Shown here: piece by piece, positions 45,060 to 57,289 of the stretch
Position numbering within the stretch: the first letter of the stretch is position 1
Layout: every line of letters starts with the position of its first letter
Assembly: GCA_029783825.1 (NCBI GenBank)
Contig: JAREIK010001332.1
Span: forward strand, 620,001-684,000
From: Sapria himalayana
Taxonomy: Eukaryota > Streptophyta > Magnoliopsida > Malpighiales > Rafflesiaceae
Direction: 5' to 3'
DNA length: 64,000 nucleotides
Position numbers and translations under genes: made by a program
The notes under the pieces: model-generated
What the model was told of the DNA's origin: nothing
The model's input: only the letters and a program-made list of their open reading frames with translations
Database searches by the model: none

Positions 45060-47002
45060 GATGAATTCCAAATCAGTAACCAAAGATCATATCCATTCCA
45101 TGTCTTGTAGAATACAACTTTCTATCCATGTGTTCTTGGATTCTAGGGTGCACAAAACAGTCTTCTTCCTTGATAGATCCATGCGAAGGGAAGTTGAAGT
45201 TTGATCTTGTGGTTCTGCTCACAGTCCACCAACAATCAAGGCTATGCTATACCACGTTTGATTGGTCAAAAATATCTGATTCAAAGTTTCTATATCAAAA
45301 TGTGATGGGCAGACAGTTTATGTGTGGGTTAAGTGTATTGTAAAATATATTAAATTTATTAATCCTCGACAAAATATACGTAGCATAATGAAACAAATTG
45401 TATCTCCTTTCTTTGTTGGTGCGGTAAGGGTATTTTTCGATTTTCCTCATTTAAGAGCAAAAATACATAAATATTTTTTATTTTAGTGCTATTTTTTAAA
45501 ATTTTTAAAATAAAAGGGTTTTTTTCTTAAATATTTTCAAAACAAGACTATTTTACATAATTTTCCAAATTGTATATTTGAAACAAATTTAAATCTTGTG
45601 AATAAGCTTGAGTGACCATCAAAGATTGTTTGTAGAATCCTATGTCAATCATGGTTCACGTTTCTTTAATAATCATGGGATATCTGATAGTCTATGTCAA
45701 TCATAACTCTGTTACACACATTGGCTAATAACACATTGAGATGAGTGCTTCTTCTGGTTTTATCCTCGGGTAAGTTTGGATAAGATAAATTTCTCTAATT
45801 TAAAAGTGGAGTCGAACCAATAACCATTCGAAAACTTATCATACTAAGATATGATCCAATCAGTCTGACCAGCGGGAGAAAATCTACTTTTATTTTATGG
45901 TACTAGAGAAGAAACTCTTATATGCTTCTTAAATAAATATTCATATATATATATATATTTGGATTTCTCTTTGAATCATATGGTTTGAAAAACTTTTTTT
46001 TTTTTGAATAAATTATTGGGTTTGTCTGGGCTGGGCATACTAGTTTGGACAAGCCAGTTTAGTTGGTTATTTTGGTTAAAATTAAATTTGATTTAATTTA
46101 ATGTTTTGTTTTATTATATACAGTTGTCACATTTTTCTTGTTGTGTTGGTGTTCTGTAAAAACTATTTCTTATCCATGTTTGTGTGTGTTTGAAATAAAA
46201 AAGAAAAGATGATAAAGTAATAAAATATAATATAATAAGAAAAAGGTAAAGTTAAGTGGATATCTGCTGTGGGGCAAATGGATAAATCAAAAAAAAAAAA
46301 GGTGAGGATTCATTCCATGTTTTATGATAAAAAATGCAATGTAGAAAAAAAAAAGATATCAAAAAAAAATTATTGATGACAGGACTCTCCTTTTTCTCAG
46401 TCTGTTGTTTATATACATGGAAAACATGAACTTTGAAATAGAACAGAAAAAAAAAAGCGAAATTTTTTTTTTCATTTTTTTGATTACCATAGATGTGAGA
46501 TGAAGAAATGTTAAACATATGGTTTAAATTCTATTTAGGTTTGGTTCATAATAAGTTTGTTTGATTTGATTTGATTTGATTTTCTTTGGTTCATTTTGTG
46601 TGTTACTGCTATGATGTGCTCGAGTGTGGACAATTAAACACATAGACATGTATGCTCGAATAACTTACTAGAACAAGTAGAGGAGCATGGGAAAGAATTT
46701 TGTCAGATTCGGGATACAGTTTTGTTAGAAAATTTAGATTTCCTGGTGTTTTCATATTTAATTTCATGTGGTATTGATATTAAAGATTAAACCTAAAGTT
46801 TCTATTTGATTATGGTTGTGGATTGTAATTTTGGTATTTTTTATTAGTCACTCATTGGGACAATGAAAAAACTATGCTTCTAGAACAAGTCTAAGGGTAA
46901 TGTAATAATGAATTACTGCTATTATTATTAGGCAGGACTATTTAAGGGTGATTGTCAAAGGGGAATGTAACTTCAAGAAAGTGGTACTCCTTTTTTGTGC
47001 AG
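45060..47002. other. AT-rich region, nothing recognised
   Basis: No supported gene or element edge. It contains a short (GATTT)n run near 46562-46583 and T/A homopolymers. The 3' edge is the acceptor-like TTTTTTGTGCAG at 46991-47002. Confidence 0.35.
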
Positions 47003-47044
47003 GGCAATATTATTTCGGTCAATGATGTTGATGTGGCCAATAGG
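47003..47044 (+). other. Possible 42-bp exon
   Basis: TTTTTTGTGCAG|GGCAATATT and AATAGG|GTGAGT give strong splice sites around 14 open codons (GNIISVNDVDVANR). Phase 0 on both sides joins in frame with 42350-42427 and 49290-49434. No family recognised. Confidence 0.35.
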
Positions 47045-47067
47045 GTGAGTCAGGAAAATGACTAGGT

Positions 47068-48830
47068 TAGATGTGTCAATTGGGCTGTGTTGGTCTATTA
47101 TGATCTGAATTTTGGTGACCCAGTCGGGTCACTATACTGTGCCGGACATGATACAAATTGGGAACTTGGGCTGCGTCGTGCTGGCACAGCAACATGGGAG
47201 GTATGCCTTACATGGTGTGATGGCTCGCCCTCTTTAGCCAGGCATGCCTGGTCATATTCATGTCATGTTTGTCATGGGCCAATCAACCTATGGTTTGGCT
47301 TGGTCATGACATTGGGCCATTGGCTGGCACTAGTAGTTGCTACTGTATGTGCCCCCTTATGCTAGTGGCCTAGTGGTAGGCCAGTGCCATTGGACCCGAT
47401 TAGCTACTACCATTGGTTGTAATAAAAATTTTATAGCTAGTGGCCACTGGGCGTGAGATTGTGGGCATTGGCTTTGTTGGATAAAGTGCCTTTAAAATAT
47501 AATTTTAATTTTTTAAAATTTAAATATTAAAAACAAACTGTACTACACTATCAATGAAAATGAATACAAGTCATAGCTCAATAAAAAATATGTTCATTTT
47601 GGAGTTTTAGTTTTGTCACGCTATTATAAATAATAATAAAATAGAAAAATATAAAAGAATAAGAAATAATAGGAGTCGACAACAACATATTAGTCAACTA
47701 ATATCTGTAATTAGTCTATATGGTTTGCATAATCACATCTTAAGCTCATAGTCATAGCCTTGATATTTGATTGTGTTGTTGATCTCCCATTATTTGAAAT
47801 AATATTTATAGTAATTAAAAGTAAATTTTATTTTTATATTAGATATCAGAGGAGTCAGTAGATCACACGTTATCTTAGATAATATGAGATTGATAGATTT
47901 GTATTATTTTTATTAACTTAATATATTTAAATTTTTAATATCATCACGTGATAAGATAAAATAATACTTGATATTTAAGTATCGAGATACTTTTCTCCTA
48001 TTCAACTGACTATTTTATTGTTTGTCTTTAACTAATTGAATAAAAAAATTATTTTTAAATATTATATCATTATTCATACGTTAATGTTTACTAAAACTAT
48101 TATATCTAATATCATAATATTAAATATATTATTTAATTATTTATAAATCTTATTATTTGATTTTCTTGTTTATTCATGTATATTGATATATATTTTAATA
48201 TGTTTTTATCTCTTTTATCTTAATTCTAGAATTTATACAAATAATTAAGTAATAAAAACTTAAATAAATTTTAAGTATTTTAATTACTTATTTTTTTATC
48301 TCAACATCCACGATATTAAAATCATGATATCTTTGATATTTGCTAAATATACTTTTAATATCGCTTATGTATTTAAATATAATGTTTGTGATGGAAGCGT
48401 ATATAGATGGATATATACTCTTTATATCATAAAAAAATTTTAATATTAAAAAAAATTGTTTCTTAGCCTGAATCGTAATTGATGATTTTATTATTTTTAT
48501 TATAGATATTATTGAATATCATGCTTTTGTAGTTAACACATAAATTAATTTTATATAAGCAGAATTCAAATATTATTTAATATTTATATGGAATTTTCTT
48601 TTATAGGCTTATTGATAATATAAAGTATAAAATTCTTGTTATATATTAAGTGTATTAAAGTATTTTAATGAACTTATATTTTTTTAATGTGAGAAAAAAT
48701 TATTCTTATTCTTATTTATACTATTAGGTTAAATATATGATATATATATCTAATAGTAAAAATATTACTTAATAACTCATATTTAAGAGTTCGCATGAAT
48801 ATATTAATTGTTCTTACTGCCTAGCACACA
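47068..48830 (-). mobile_element. hAT relic G (3' half, minus strand)
   Basis: 3' tip TAGATGTGTCAATTGGGC at 47068, followed by decayed subterminal sequence (GGTGACCCAGTCGGGTCAC, to about 47470), an AT-rich tail, then reverse-strand transposase remnants from about 47840 (dimerisation region) to about 48800 (block before the catalytic core). The 5' half is missing. Confidence 0.6.
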
Positions 48831-49289
48831 TACATCTCAAAGTCATACTTCATCATCAAATTTTTTTTGGCATTGTCAAATTAAAATTATATATGGAAAA
48901 AAATAATGTGCACGACATTATGATATTTTTTGAAATTTTTAAAAGAGGAAAGCTAGGAGATAAGAAGAGAGGAGGTAGGACCATAGATAAATTATAAAAA
49001 ATAAAATATATTAATATGTTAATATAGTGAGAACATACATGTAGAATACATGGAGAATTGCTTTGGCAGTGAACGGGCAGTGCCGGAAAATATCGATATT
49101 TCCGCCGTCGAATATATTGAGCTGTGCTGGAAAAGATGATCGGCACTGCCCCCAGTTTTCCTATTTTATGTTTTTTTCCTCAAAAGCGTATGCTTCCCTT
49201 TTTAGGGCCTGAAAGGCACGATCAAAATGCGCCTCTAAATGCTTCACTTACAAAGGCTTATGCCTATCATGTGTGTTACTTTTTTCCAG
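48831..49289. other. Unassigned sequence
   Basis: Mixed AT-rich sequence; a patch at 49070-49140 (CAGTGCCGGAAAATATCGATATTTCCG) contains the 16-bp palindrome GGAAATATCGATATTTCC-like core and resembles the AATATCGG element at 22407-23225. No gene supported. Confidence 0.3.
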
Positions 49290-49434
49290 ATGCCTCAAAG
49301 CAATATCCTCATGCCTCGCCCTGGGGCGCGCATCAAGGCGCACCCAAATAATGATTTTCAAAGCTTTGGTGGCAACAATGATAATAAGTATCAATCGTAT
49401 GTGTCCGGTGACGAACATTGGATGGCAAGTTGTT
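49290..49434 (+). other. Possible exon with a GC donor
   Basis: Acceptor TTTTTTCCAG|ATGCCTC, open for 48 codons (MPQSNILMPRPGARIK, NNDFQSFGGNNDNKYQSYVS, GDEHW), then GGATG|GCAAGT, a good match to the rare GC-AG donor consensus. Base composition is higher in GC than the flanks. No family recognised. It could equally be a chance frame in a GC-rich repeat. Confidence 0.35.
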
Positions 49435-49959
49435 TTTGAGAGATTTTTTACATATTCCAGATATTCGGATGAATTTAATATCCATATAAATGTAATATAG
49501 TATAAATCACATGAGGAGATTTGATAAAGACTAATTAAAATTAGTTAAATGACTGCTAGTGATTAGAAGGAAAATAAAAGTTTTATTAAATGTATGTCAA
49601 CCAAACTAGATGCTACACGAAGAAAAGAGCACAAGGGGAGGGGGAATACATTTTATGATATAAGCGTGCAAAGAAAAAAAAAAACAAAGATGGGGAGAGA
49701 GATACCGATGCCTTCTTATTATGAACAAAGATGTTTTTGATTGTTGCATGTTTTTCAATTATAATTCTCATTATGAACGCTAAAAGTGGGTGTCTGATTA
49801 TCAACGGTAGAGTCTGCTATATTTATTTCTTGGTAGTGTATGAATTTTAAAGCGTGTATATGTATTTCGCAGTAGTGGTGTGGTTGTGTATTCGAATTCT
49901 CTTTGGTCAATTTCATTGTATTCGGATTAATTCAAATAAATTAACAATATGATGAGATT
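49435..49959. other. AT-rich region, nothing recognised
   Basis: No supported gene, RNA or repeat boundary on either strand. Confidence 0.35.
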
Positions 49960-51600
49960 GAATTTTTTAACGTGGAAAATCTCGAAAGTTGGAAAAACCA
50001 CGAGTCATCAACTGATAGGGAATTCTGCTAGGAGGAATGAACGTAGGCGTGTTTTTTATTTCCAGCACATCTAAAGCAGAAAACAGATTGGAGTCGCACC
50101 TAGTCCATAAATGCCAACTCCTTGATGATCCATCAAAGGGAAATGAGAACAATTCACCGTGCGCCGAAAATCAATTTTTGGCCAAATGAGAATCCACTCG
50201 CGACTCATCAGGGTGGTAATGATCCATCAAAAATATTTTGCAAAGGCAAGGTTAGACTTTTGGAAAATATTCTTCGTGCTTCAGGAATCATGAAGAATCA
50301 AGAAGCAGAGAAAATAAACAAGGAGACGATGACATGATTTGTTTCCCAAGTAAACCCAACAATCACCCTCATACTTGTTGAAGAACCTAGAATGTAAGTT
50401 TATGTACCAAAAAAAGATTGATCAAGCTCTTAAAAGATTGATAAAAAATTGGTCTAGAGTCATTCCAAAAAATAGTTTTCATTTTCAATCTCAGCTACAT
50501 ACCCGAGCCAATCAGAAATTCCCAGCTCTGATCCCTATTGGGCAGCTCGTTTTGAACGCAACGGCAAGGTCATGCATTGGTGTTTTGTCCTTGACTGTGA
50601 ACTGAGCTAAATTCTCACAATCTTTCTCTTTTGCAATGCTAGGGCAAACCATTTTGACAACATAGATAAAGTACAAGTTAAAAAGATCCAGCCATACAAT
50701 ACACTCAGTTCATTCGAGAGAAACTACGTAAAATTCAACTTGCAGCATAAGTAACTTCATGAAAGAAAATAAAATGTTAGACTCGCCAACAAGAGACGTT
50801 CAAGAAACAATAATTCAGGTTCAAACGTAATTTTAAAAAGATGATAAGCAAGCAGATAGGGATATTTAGAAGTATCCATTATATTCATCAATTCAAATAT
50901 GTTCGATACCATGTTAGAGCTAGCCAATTGTTTCTCTCTTCTAGGATAATGTGTGCTACAAGCAAGTACACAAACAAGATAACTAAGAAAGAAGAAAAGG
51001 ACTTATCGAAAAAAAAAAAGAGGCAAAGGAAAATTGATAAGCAACATGTATTCATCTTGATTCTAAATTATATTCCCTCCATTTTGATTAGTTCTTTCTA
51101 TTCTTCTCCTTCTTATCTGTTGAATAAACATTCTTCTATACTTTGTAGGATATGCACATAAAATAACAATTTTATCTCAGTAAAATTCTTAAAGATGTCA
51201 CCATTTTGTCCTAGAAAGAGGCAAAGGAAAATTGACAATCATTTGAGCTAAATACTCACGATCTTACTCTTTGAGTATTCTAAGACATAACCCCTTGACA
51301 TTATAAATAATTTAAGCTAAAATGATCTAACCATATACTCATACAAAAATTGTTTATTATCTCACTCTACTCATTTTCGAGAATCTAGGTAAAACTCAAC
51401 TTGCAATATAAGAAACTTAAGAAAAAAAAATGATAGCAGCACCTATAAGAGATATTGAAGTAATAATAATTCTAGTTTAAAGATAAATTGAACGAGTTGA
51501 TAACGAAGTAAATAAGAATATTTAGAATTTTTTTCAGTATCCAATCATATTTTATACTCTCTCCCTCGAGGCTTCTTTCTTTTCTTTCTCTTTACCAGAG
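49960..51600. repeat. Decayed LTR-like region with a direct duplication
   Basis: Near 49955-50010 the string TTTTTAACGTGGAAAATC...GGAAAAACCACGAG resembles blocks seen in plant LTRs. 50598-50885 and 51236-51545 are direct repeats (GAGCTAAATNCTCAC, TAAACTCAACTTGCA, AGAGACGTTCAAG/AGAGATATTGAAG, GAATATTTAGAA) with a period near 640 bp. No coding domain is recognised. Confidence 0.4.
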
Positions 51601-52099
51601 TGTCACAACTCTTTCAATCACTATGGCTTCATCTTCCATGGATGACGTGACTTTATGGATTATTATGATGCTTTGTTGGACTATACTTTAGGCATTTTTC
51701 TTAAGGATCTCCAAAGTCATGACACAAAGATTTGTCGTAATTTCCTTCTTTATATTTTGTATCTCCAAAGTTATGGTACTAGTCAAAGTCACTATTTCTT
51801 TGCTGTATTTATTTCTTTTTCTCCTTTATTTAGATCTTCTAGAATTATTGTTAAATCATATCTTCCTCTATATCACTTTGTCCCTGAAATTGTTAAGAGA
51901 ATTTTGGTATTTTTTCCTTTTCTACCTATATGGAGTATTCTTCTTTGGAGCCCATTGAAGATGACATTAAAGAATGCCACAACTTCATAATAGTTATTTT
52001 CATCAGTCTCATCTTCACTTTCATAACTCTATATATTTTTTTCTATGTCATCTTCCTTATTTTTATCAAGCCAGTAGTCTTCTATAAAATCTTTCCACT

Positions 52100-52570
52100 T
52101 AAAGTCTATATTTTATTACTTTGATATGCGGAAGAGTATCTATCTGCATTATCATCTAGACTCTACATAATTCTATAAAGGTTAAATTTCACTTGCTTTT
52201 TGCCTATGTGGAACATAAATTCTCTCTTCTTGACATTAATGAGAGCTTATCTAATGACTAAAAATGATCATTCCAAAATTATTGGAGCAAGTTGGTGTTC
52301 ATCCATATCTCACACCACAAAATATGTAGGAAAACTAAATACACTAATATTAATCAACACATCTATGATAATACTTATTGGGCACTTGGTTGATCAATCA
52401 ACTATTTACAATGATAGAGAGGTTAGAGTGAACTTGTCGAGGTTCAGTCTTTGTGCTATTGACAAAGATATCAAGTTGATGCTCGATTTTAAATTACATA
52501 GTGCCTTATAAAATATGTGCTCCCCATTTATACATGGTATAGTAAAATATCTCGGGTCCTTTAACTTTCT
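52100..52570 (-). pseudogene. Retrotransposon protease region relic
   Basis: Reverse-strand sequence begins KDPRYFTIPCINGEHIL, equivalent to the KDPGSFTIPCxIG motif upstream of the Athila protease. Farther on, in shifted frames, there is an ILGRPFLMT-like segment near 52290. The catalytic DLGAS equivalent is decayed. Confidence 0.6.
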
Positions 52571-53739
52571 TAGGAGTTTTCATTGAATAATTACACTATA
52601 TATTTTTATCATATTCGATAGTTTATATATCTCCTACTTTCTCTTACTACTCATGATATCATTTATGAATTTTACATACTTCGACATTTAAGATAATACT
52701 TTGATAAATAATATATTTACATATAACTTATAGAATAAATTGAGAAACTTTTTCAACTGTTTACCTAATTTCTCATTTCTAAAATATTGTGGAAAAGGAA
52801 GATTTAGAAAAAAATTATCTTTAATATCATTTTATTTTGCATTCATCTTTTCAATGCATCAAGCAATCTCTATTCAATATTTTGTTACTCATTCTTCTTC
52901 TAACACCACTAAGGGGTTGAGCAGATCATTTTATTCATTTGGCATCACAATTTTGAAAAATGCCATAGCATGGGGGTTATGCCTTTTGAAAATGCCATGG
53001 TTGGAAGTGTAACATTTGAAAAAGTCATGATGATATCAGTTCAAACTCTCTCAATTTCAGATTTCTCTATTTGTTGCCACTTAGGTTCATCGTTTCTTCT
53101 AAGTATAATTAATAAGTACTTCTTTGAGTTTCTCTCAGTATCACTAAGTAATTCATTGATGCTCTTACTTTTCATCAATAGTTCAATTTTTTGATTTGGT
53201 TCTTTACCCTCCTCATTGTCATATCTATGTATACCAACTTCACATCGAGCCTCTCTATATGGTCCCCTTGAAGATTATTTCTTCTTTTCATCTCAATCAA
53301 TGATTCTATCAAATTATAATTGATAAAAGATTTTTCTTCACCATTTGAATATTAATAACGTGAGCTCGATCTCCTTGAATATTATATCCCATGAAATTAT
53401 TTCTAAAATTCTTCAGGACTCGTCAAACATTCAACTACCCATTTTTATAGCCTATATATGAGAAAGTTTCATGATTTCTCACATTTGTATGGTAGTATGT
53501 TGAGATATTAGTATTAGATGGGAATAAATATCAATTGCATTACAATCTACTCTACTTGATAAAATGGTTGAAGTTCATCATTTTTTTTCATTTTAAAATG
53601 ATAATCTCCCTTTTTTTTATGCTTCTCCTCTTAGGTTCCCAACTTTTAAAGAAATACTTTTATCTTTGTTTCCATCACAATAAATATGTTTAATTCCAAC
53701 TCCCTAACTTGTTCTCTTTTAAATATACAGTCATTTAGA

Positions 53740-54330
53740 GTTTAATAATTATTCTTTGTTGACTTCTCAAATAAATAATATGCTTTCTCAGGTGACTTAT
53801 TCATAATTAACCCACCTGATACTATATCAATGGTGTGCCTCATCGTGTAATTCAACTCATTATAGAAGGTTGGAGCTTAAAATCACAATTGAAACCCATA
53901 TAAAAGACAACTTCTTAACATCTCCTTAAAATACTTCCAAGCATCATGCAAAGTTTCTAGCTATTCTTGACTACATTGACATATCTCATTTCATAATTAT
54001 GAGATGATTTGAGGTGGAAAGAATATTTGAAGTAATACGTGAACAAGTTTATCCTAACTCTCAATTGAGTTTCAAGAGATACACTTAAACCAATTCTATG
54101 CCTTTTCTCTTAAAGAAAAAGGGAATAAATATAACCTGGTTGTATCCAAATTAACTCCATTCATTTTAATTATGTCACATAACTTTAAAAATATTGTAAT
54201 ATGCTCATTCGGATACTCTAATATCTTCCCACTATATAGATATTTTTGAACCATCACTATCAAACTTACTTCAAGTCAAAATAATTGGCTTTAGATGGCT
54301 GCACCCAAATCTCTAAACTAAAGATGTAAA
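53740..54330 (-). pseudogene. Retrotransposon gag relic 1 (Athila/Tat-like)
   Basis: Reverse-strand blocks in order: LFPFSLREKA, NWFKCIS, DKLVHVLLQIFFPPQ, NEICQ, LHDAWKYFKEMLR, APTFYNELNYTM, IDIVSGGLIMNKSPEKAYYL. This matches the Retrotrans_gag domain of plant Athila/Tat elements (FPFSL, FFPP, AWxRFK, FYNGL, SPEEAYxL). Several stops between blocks. Confidence 0.78.
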
Positions 54331-55608
54331 AAAGTATTATATGATAAGTAATATAAATAAAGGTACAAAAATTAAATAATGTTATCCAAATTATTAAAAA
54401 TAGAACTATCATTTTTAAGGATAATTATGTTAACTAAAGTTGACTACTTTTTAGGATTAGATAATATTTTAAAAGCTCATTGAGTAATAGTCTTTCATTG
54501 GGTAATATCCTAGATATTAATCCTACATAGATTATATAGGCAATTTGATCAACCAATGATTAGTCAATTTCTATTATAGTTGAAGGGATAAATTCAGATA
54601 TTTAGTATGACTCTTCGGTTATAGGGTTAATCTATTTTATTATGCATGATGACATGTCTAAATTGCTTAGTTATTTTCATGTTCGATTATAAAATAAAGA
54701 TTTAATCATTATGAAAATGTCTTAGTGCACTACCTGCATATAAGGTGATTGTCATATATTGGACCCTCCCTTTTGTTGATCCTTTCATAGTTATCCTTTT
54801 AGTACTTTACCACCAAAATGACAAAAAGCCCTTACTCGAGGGTAAATTATAAGTCCATACCTTTTAAGTAACTTGCCAACTGCTCCTATTGGTTGCTACG
54901 TATATGTATATTATTTTTCGATCTCATATATTATAAATATATGAATTAATATGGTATTAAATGTATTTGTACTTTTGATTTCGTAAGCATCATTGCTACA
55001 TAATTAATATATGCTTTCTCATTTACGATAAAAGTAACTCACAAGACTTTCAACACCTTATAAGTTGCCTCCACTCATGCATATCTTGTTGCTTACTAGT
55101 CAGTATGTATCATTAAGATATGCAATTCTCATACTAAAAGGTAAAATTATTTGGATTATTTTCTATAAAACTGTTATATCAATTATGGCTCAGTTCATCT
55201 ATGATAAGCACAATGGATTGACTCATAAAAATATTTATGTTTTTGGCATTATATGCATCATGCTCATATAATTAAACTTATCGCAATATTAGATTTTTAC
55301 ATATATGTTTGTCTTGTGCTTTATAATTAGAAGGGTTACAACTTATTTTCTATCATTATGTACGAGTTTACTTTATGACTTATATATCACCATCTACCAT
55401 GATAACATTCACAAACTTAAAAATAGTAAATCCCTAATTTCAATTCTAAATAAACATCACAGCCATCATTAACTAAACAACAACTCAATCCAAACATAAA
55501 ATTCAAAATTCACACTTTCTAGGGTTTATATTTATATCTTTCATCATCTCTTTACTTATGGATCTTTCATAGATTTGGATGAATTTATGCTTCCCAAACC
55601 CTAGCCTT

Positions 55609-55664
55609 TTCTTTTTTTTTTTCATGCCCTGCCTTTCTCTTTTTTTTTTCATGCCCTGCCTTTC
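55609..55664 (+). repeat. 27-bp tandem duplication
   Basis: CTTTTTTTTTTTTCATGCCC followed by TGCCTTTCTC occurs twice in tandem (period 27 bp; CATGCCCTGCC at 55623 and 55650). Confidence 0.85.
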
Positions 55665-55905
55665 TCTTTTTTCTCTCAATTTCTACTTTTATACTCGAAT
55701 ACATGAATGTCATTTTTAAGTGAAAAGTAATGTCATTGGGGAATGTCATTACTTTGGTTTTGACTATTTATAACACAAAATCATGACACTGAGAATGAGT
55801 CATTATTTTAGTCTCTTTTTTGCTTAGAATGCCACAATATTCATGAATATTGCCATATTCAAGAAGAATAATAAATGAATCATGGCTTTCTTCTTGAATA
55901 TTCAT

Positions 55906-56116
55906 GAAGAAAGCAAATTCATTTTCTTTATCTTCAAAAAGTCATGAGTCATTCTCAGTGGTTTCCTAATAATTTTCCTAGACATGAATATTGCTATAAC
56001 ACTTCTCAGTGTTATGGCAATATTCAGGAAGAAACCAAATTCATTTTCTTATTCTTCCCAAAGTCATGAGTCATTCTCAGTGGTTCCCTAATAATTTTCC
56101 TAGCCATGCAATATTC
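55906..56116 (+). repeat. 122-bp tandem duplication with hairpin-prone flanks
   Basis: 55906-55992 and 56028-56116 share GAAGAAAGCAAATTCATTTT / GAAGAAACCAAATTCATTTT, GTCATGAGTCATTCTCAGTG and CCTAATAATTTTCCTAG in order. Nearby GAATATTGCCATATTCAAGA and its near-complement TTCTTGAATATTC form inverted repeats (55850-55905). Confidence 0.8.
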
Positions 56117-57289
56117 AGGAAGAATAAGAAATGAGTCATGATTTTGGTTTCTTTCTTATATTAGATTGTTATGACACTAGAAATGATCATAACTCATACA
56201 TTTCATTTTTGTAACATGAATTCATAGTATTGGAAATGACGTGGCTTATGTATTTTTTTTTGTAACTCAAACTTATGATATTGAGAATGACCATTATTTT
56301 AATCATTTCTCAAGAGCAAAAGCTCTGGCCCTAGAAATGGCTAAGGCTCAATTAAATGTCTTTTAGAAATCTCAATAGCTAAAATTAATGGCACTAAAGA
56401 TAAGCCATGGTGTGTGCCAGTCTTTGTGGTTATGTAATGAGAAATTTTTGGTGCTAGAGGATGTTGCAGTTTTTATTACCAATGAAATACTTGATTACGG
56501 TGACATCAAATTAATATTATAGCCATGCAAAAATATTACTAGCTAGTGTTGTCATGACTCCAAGAAAGTTTTATAGTTGAAAAGAATATATCAATGAGGT
56601 GATAGAATCATAGTATACAAAAATTGTCATGACTATTTGTATAGAGTTTTGGTCAAGAATTGATGTTGAAAATATCGTATAAGCTTATGAAGATATAACA
56701 AATTCATAACACAAGAAATACTACAATGTTACATGATTTTTCATTCCCTTCTACTCAAAAAAATCTATCAAGTCTCATATTTCATATAAAAACTATCCAC
56801 CTTTAATATTATTCATCATAATCCAACAAAATTACAGTTATATGAAATTGTTCTATTTAAAGCCTTTTTCTGTGCAAATATATCATACATAATTACTAAA
56901 ATGACTAATATTATTAAATATTTAGCATACCAAACACTATCTATGGACATTGGACATGGTGCTACTTGAGAGATAACCTAAATATTTACTTTTTGTGTAG
57001 TGTGATGTAATACAATTTTTTTATGCGTACATACAAACTCAAATACTTGTACATTGTATACAACCAAAAGAAAAATCGTAACGCTCAAATACATCGATAA
57101 CTTTCTCATAAGACAAACAAAGTCATTGTACTCAAACCCATCAATGACTTTTTATTTTAAATAAAATTTATATTCAGACAAAAAGTAACACCTTTTTAAT
57201 TAGCCATAACTTAACCTTAATCCTATATAAAGTACTAACCCTAATTTTTTGTAATATATTTCTTTCTTCTTCTCCACTCTAATGAAATT

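Larger units (their letters stand above)
51601..54330 (-). mobile_element. Athila/Tat-like Ty3/gypsy relic, gag-protease part
   Basis: On the minus strand, gag lies at 54330-53740 and a protease-like region at about 52570-52100, in the expected 5'-3' order. Frames at 51655-51990 on the plus strand are shadows. The element is riddled with stops; LTRs were not located. Confidence 0.6.
54331..57280. other. AT-rich sequence, possibly decayed LTR/leader
   Basis: No coding domain. Local repeats are listed separately. By position it could be the leader and LTR of the minus-strand Athila-like relic, but no LTR pair or primer site was read. Confidence 0.3.
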
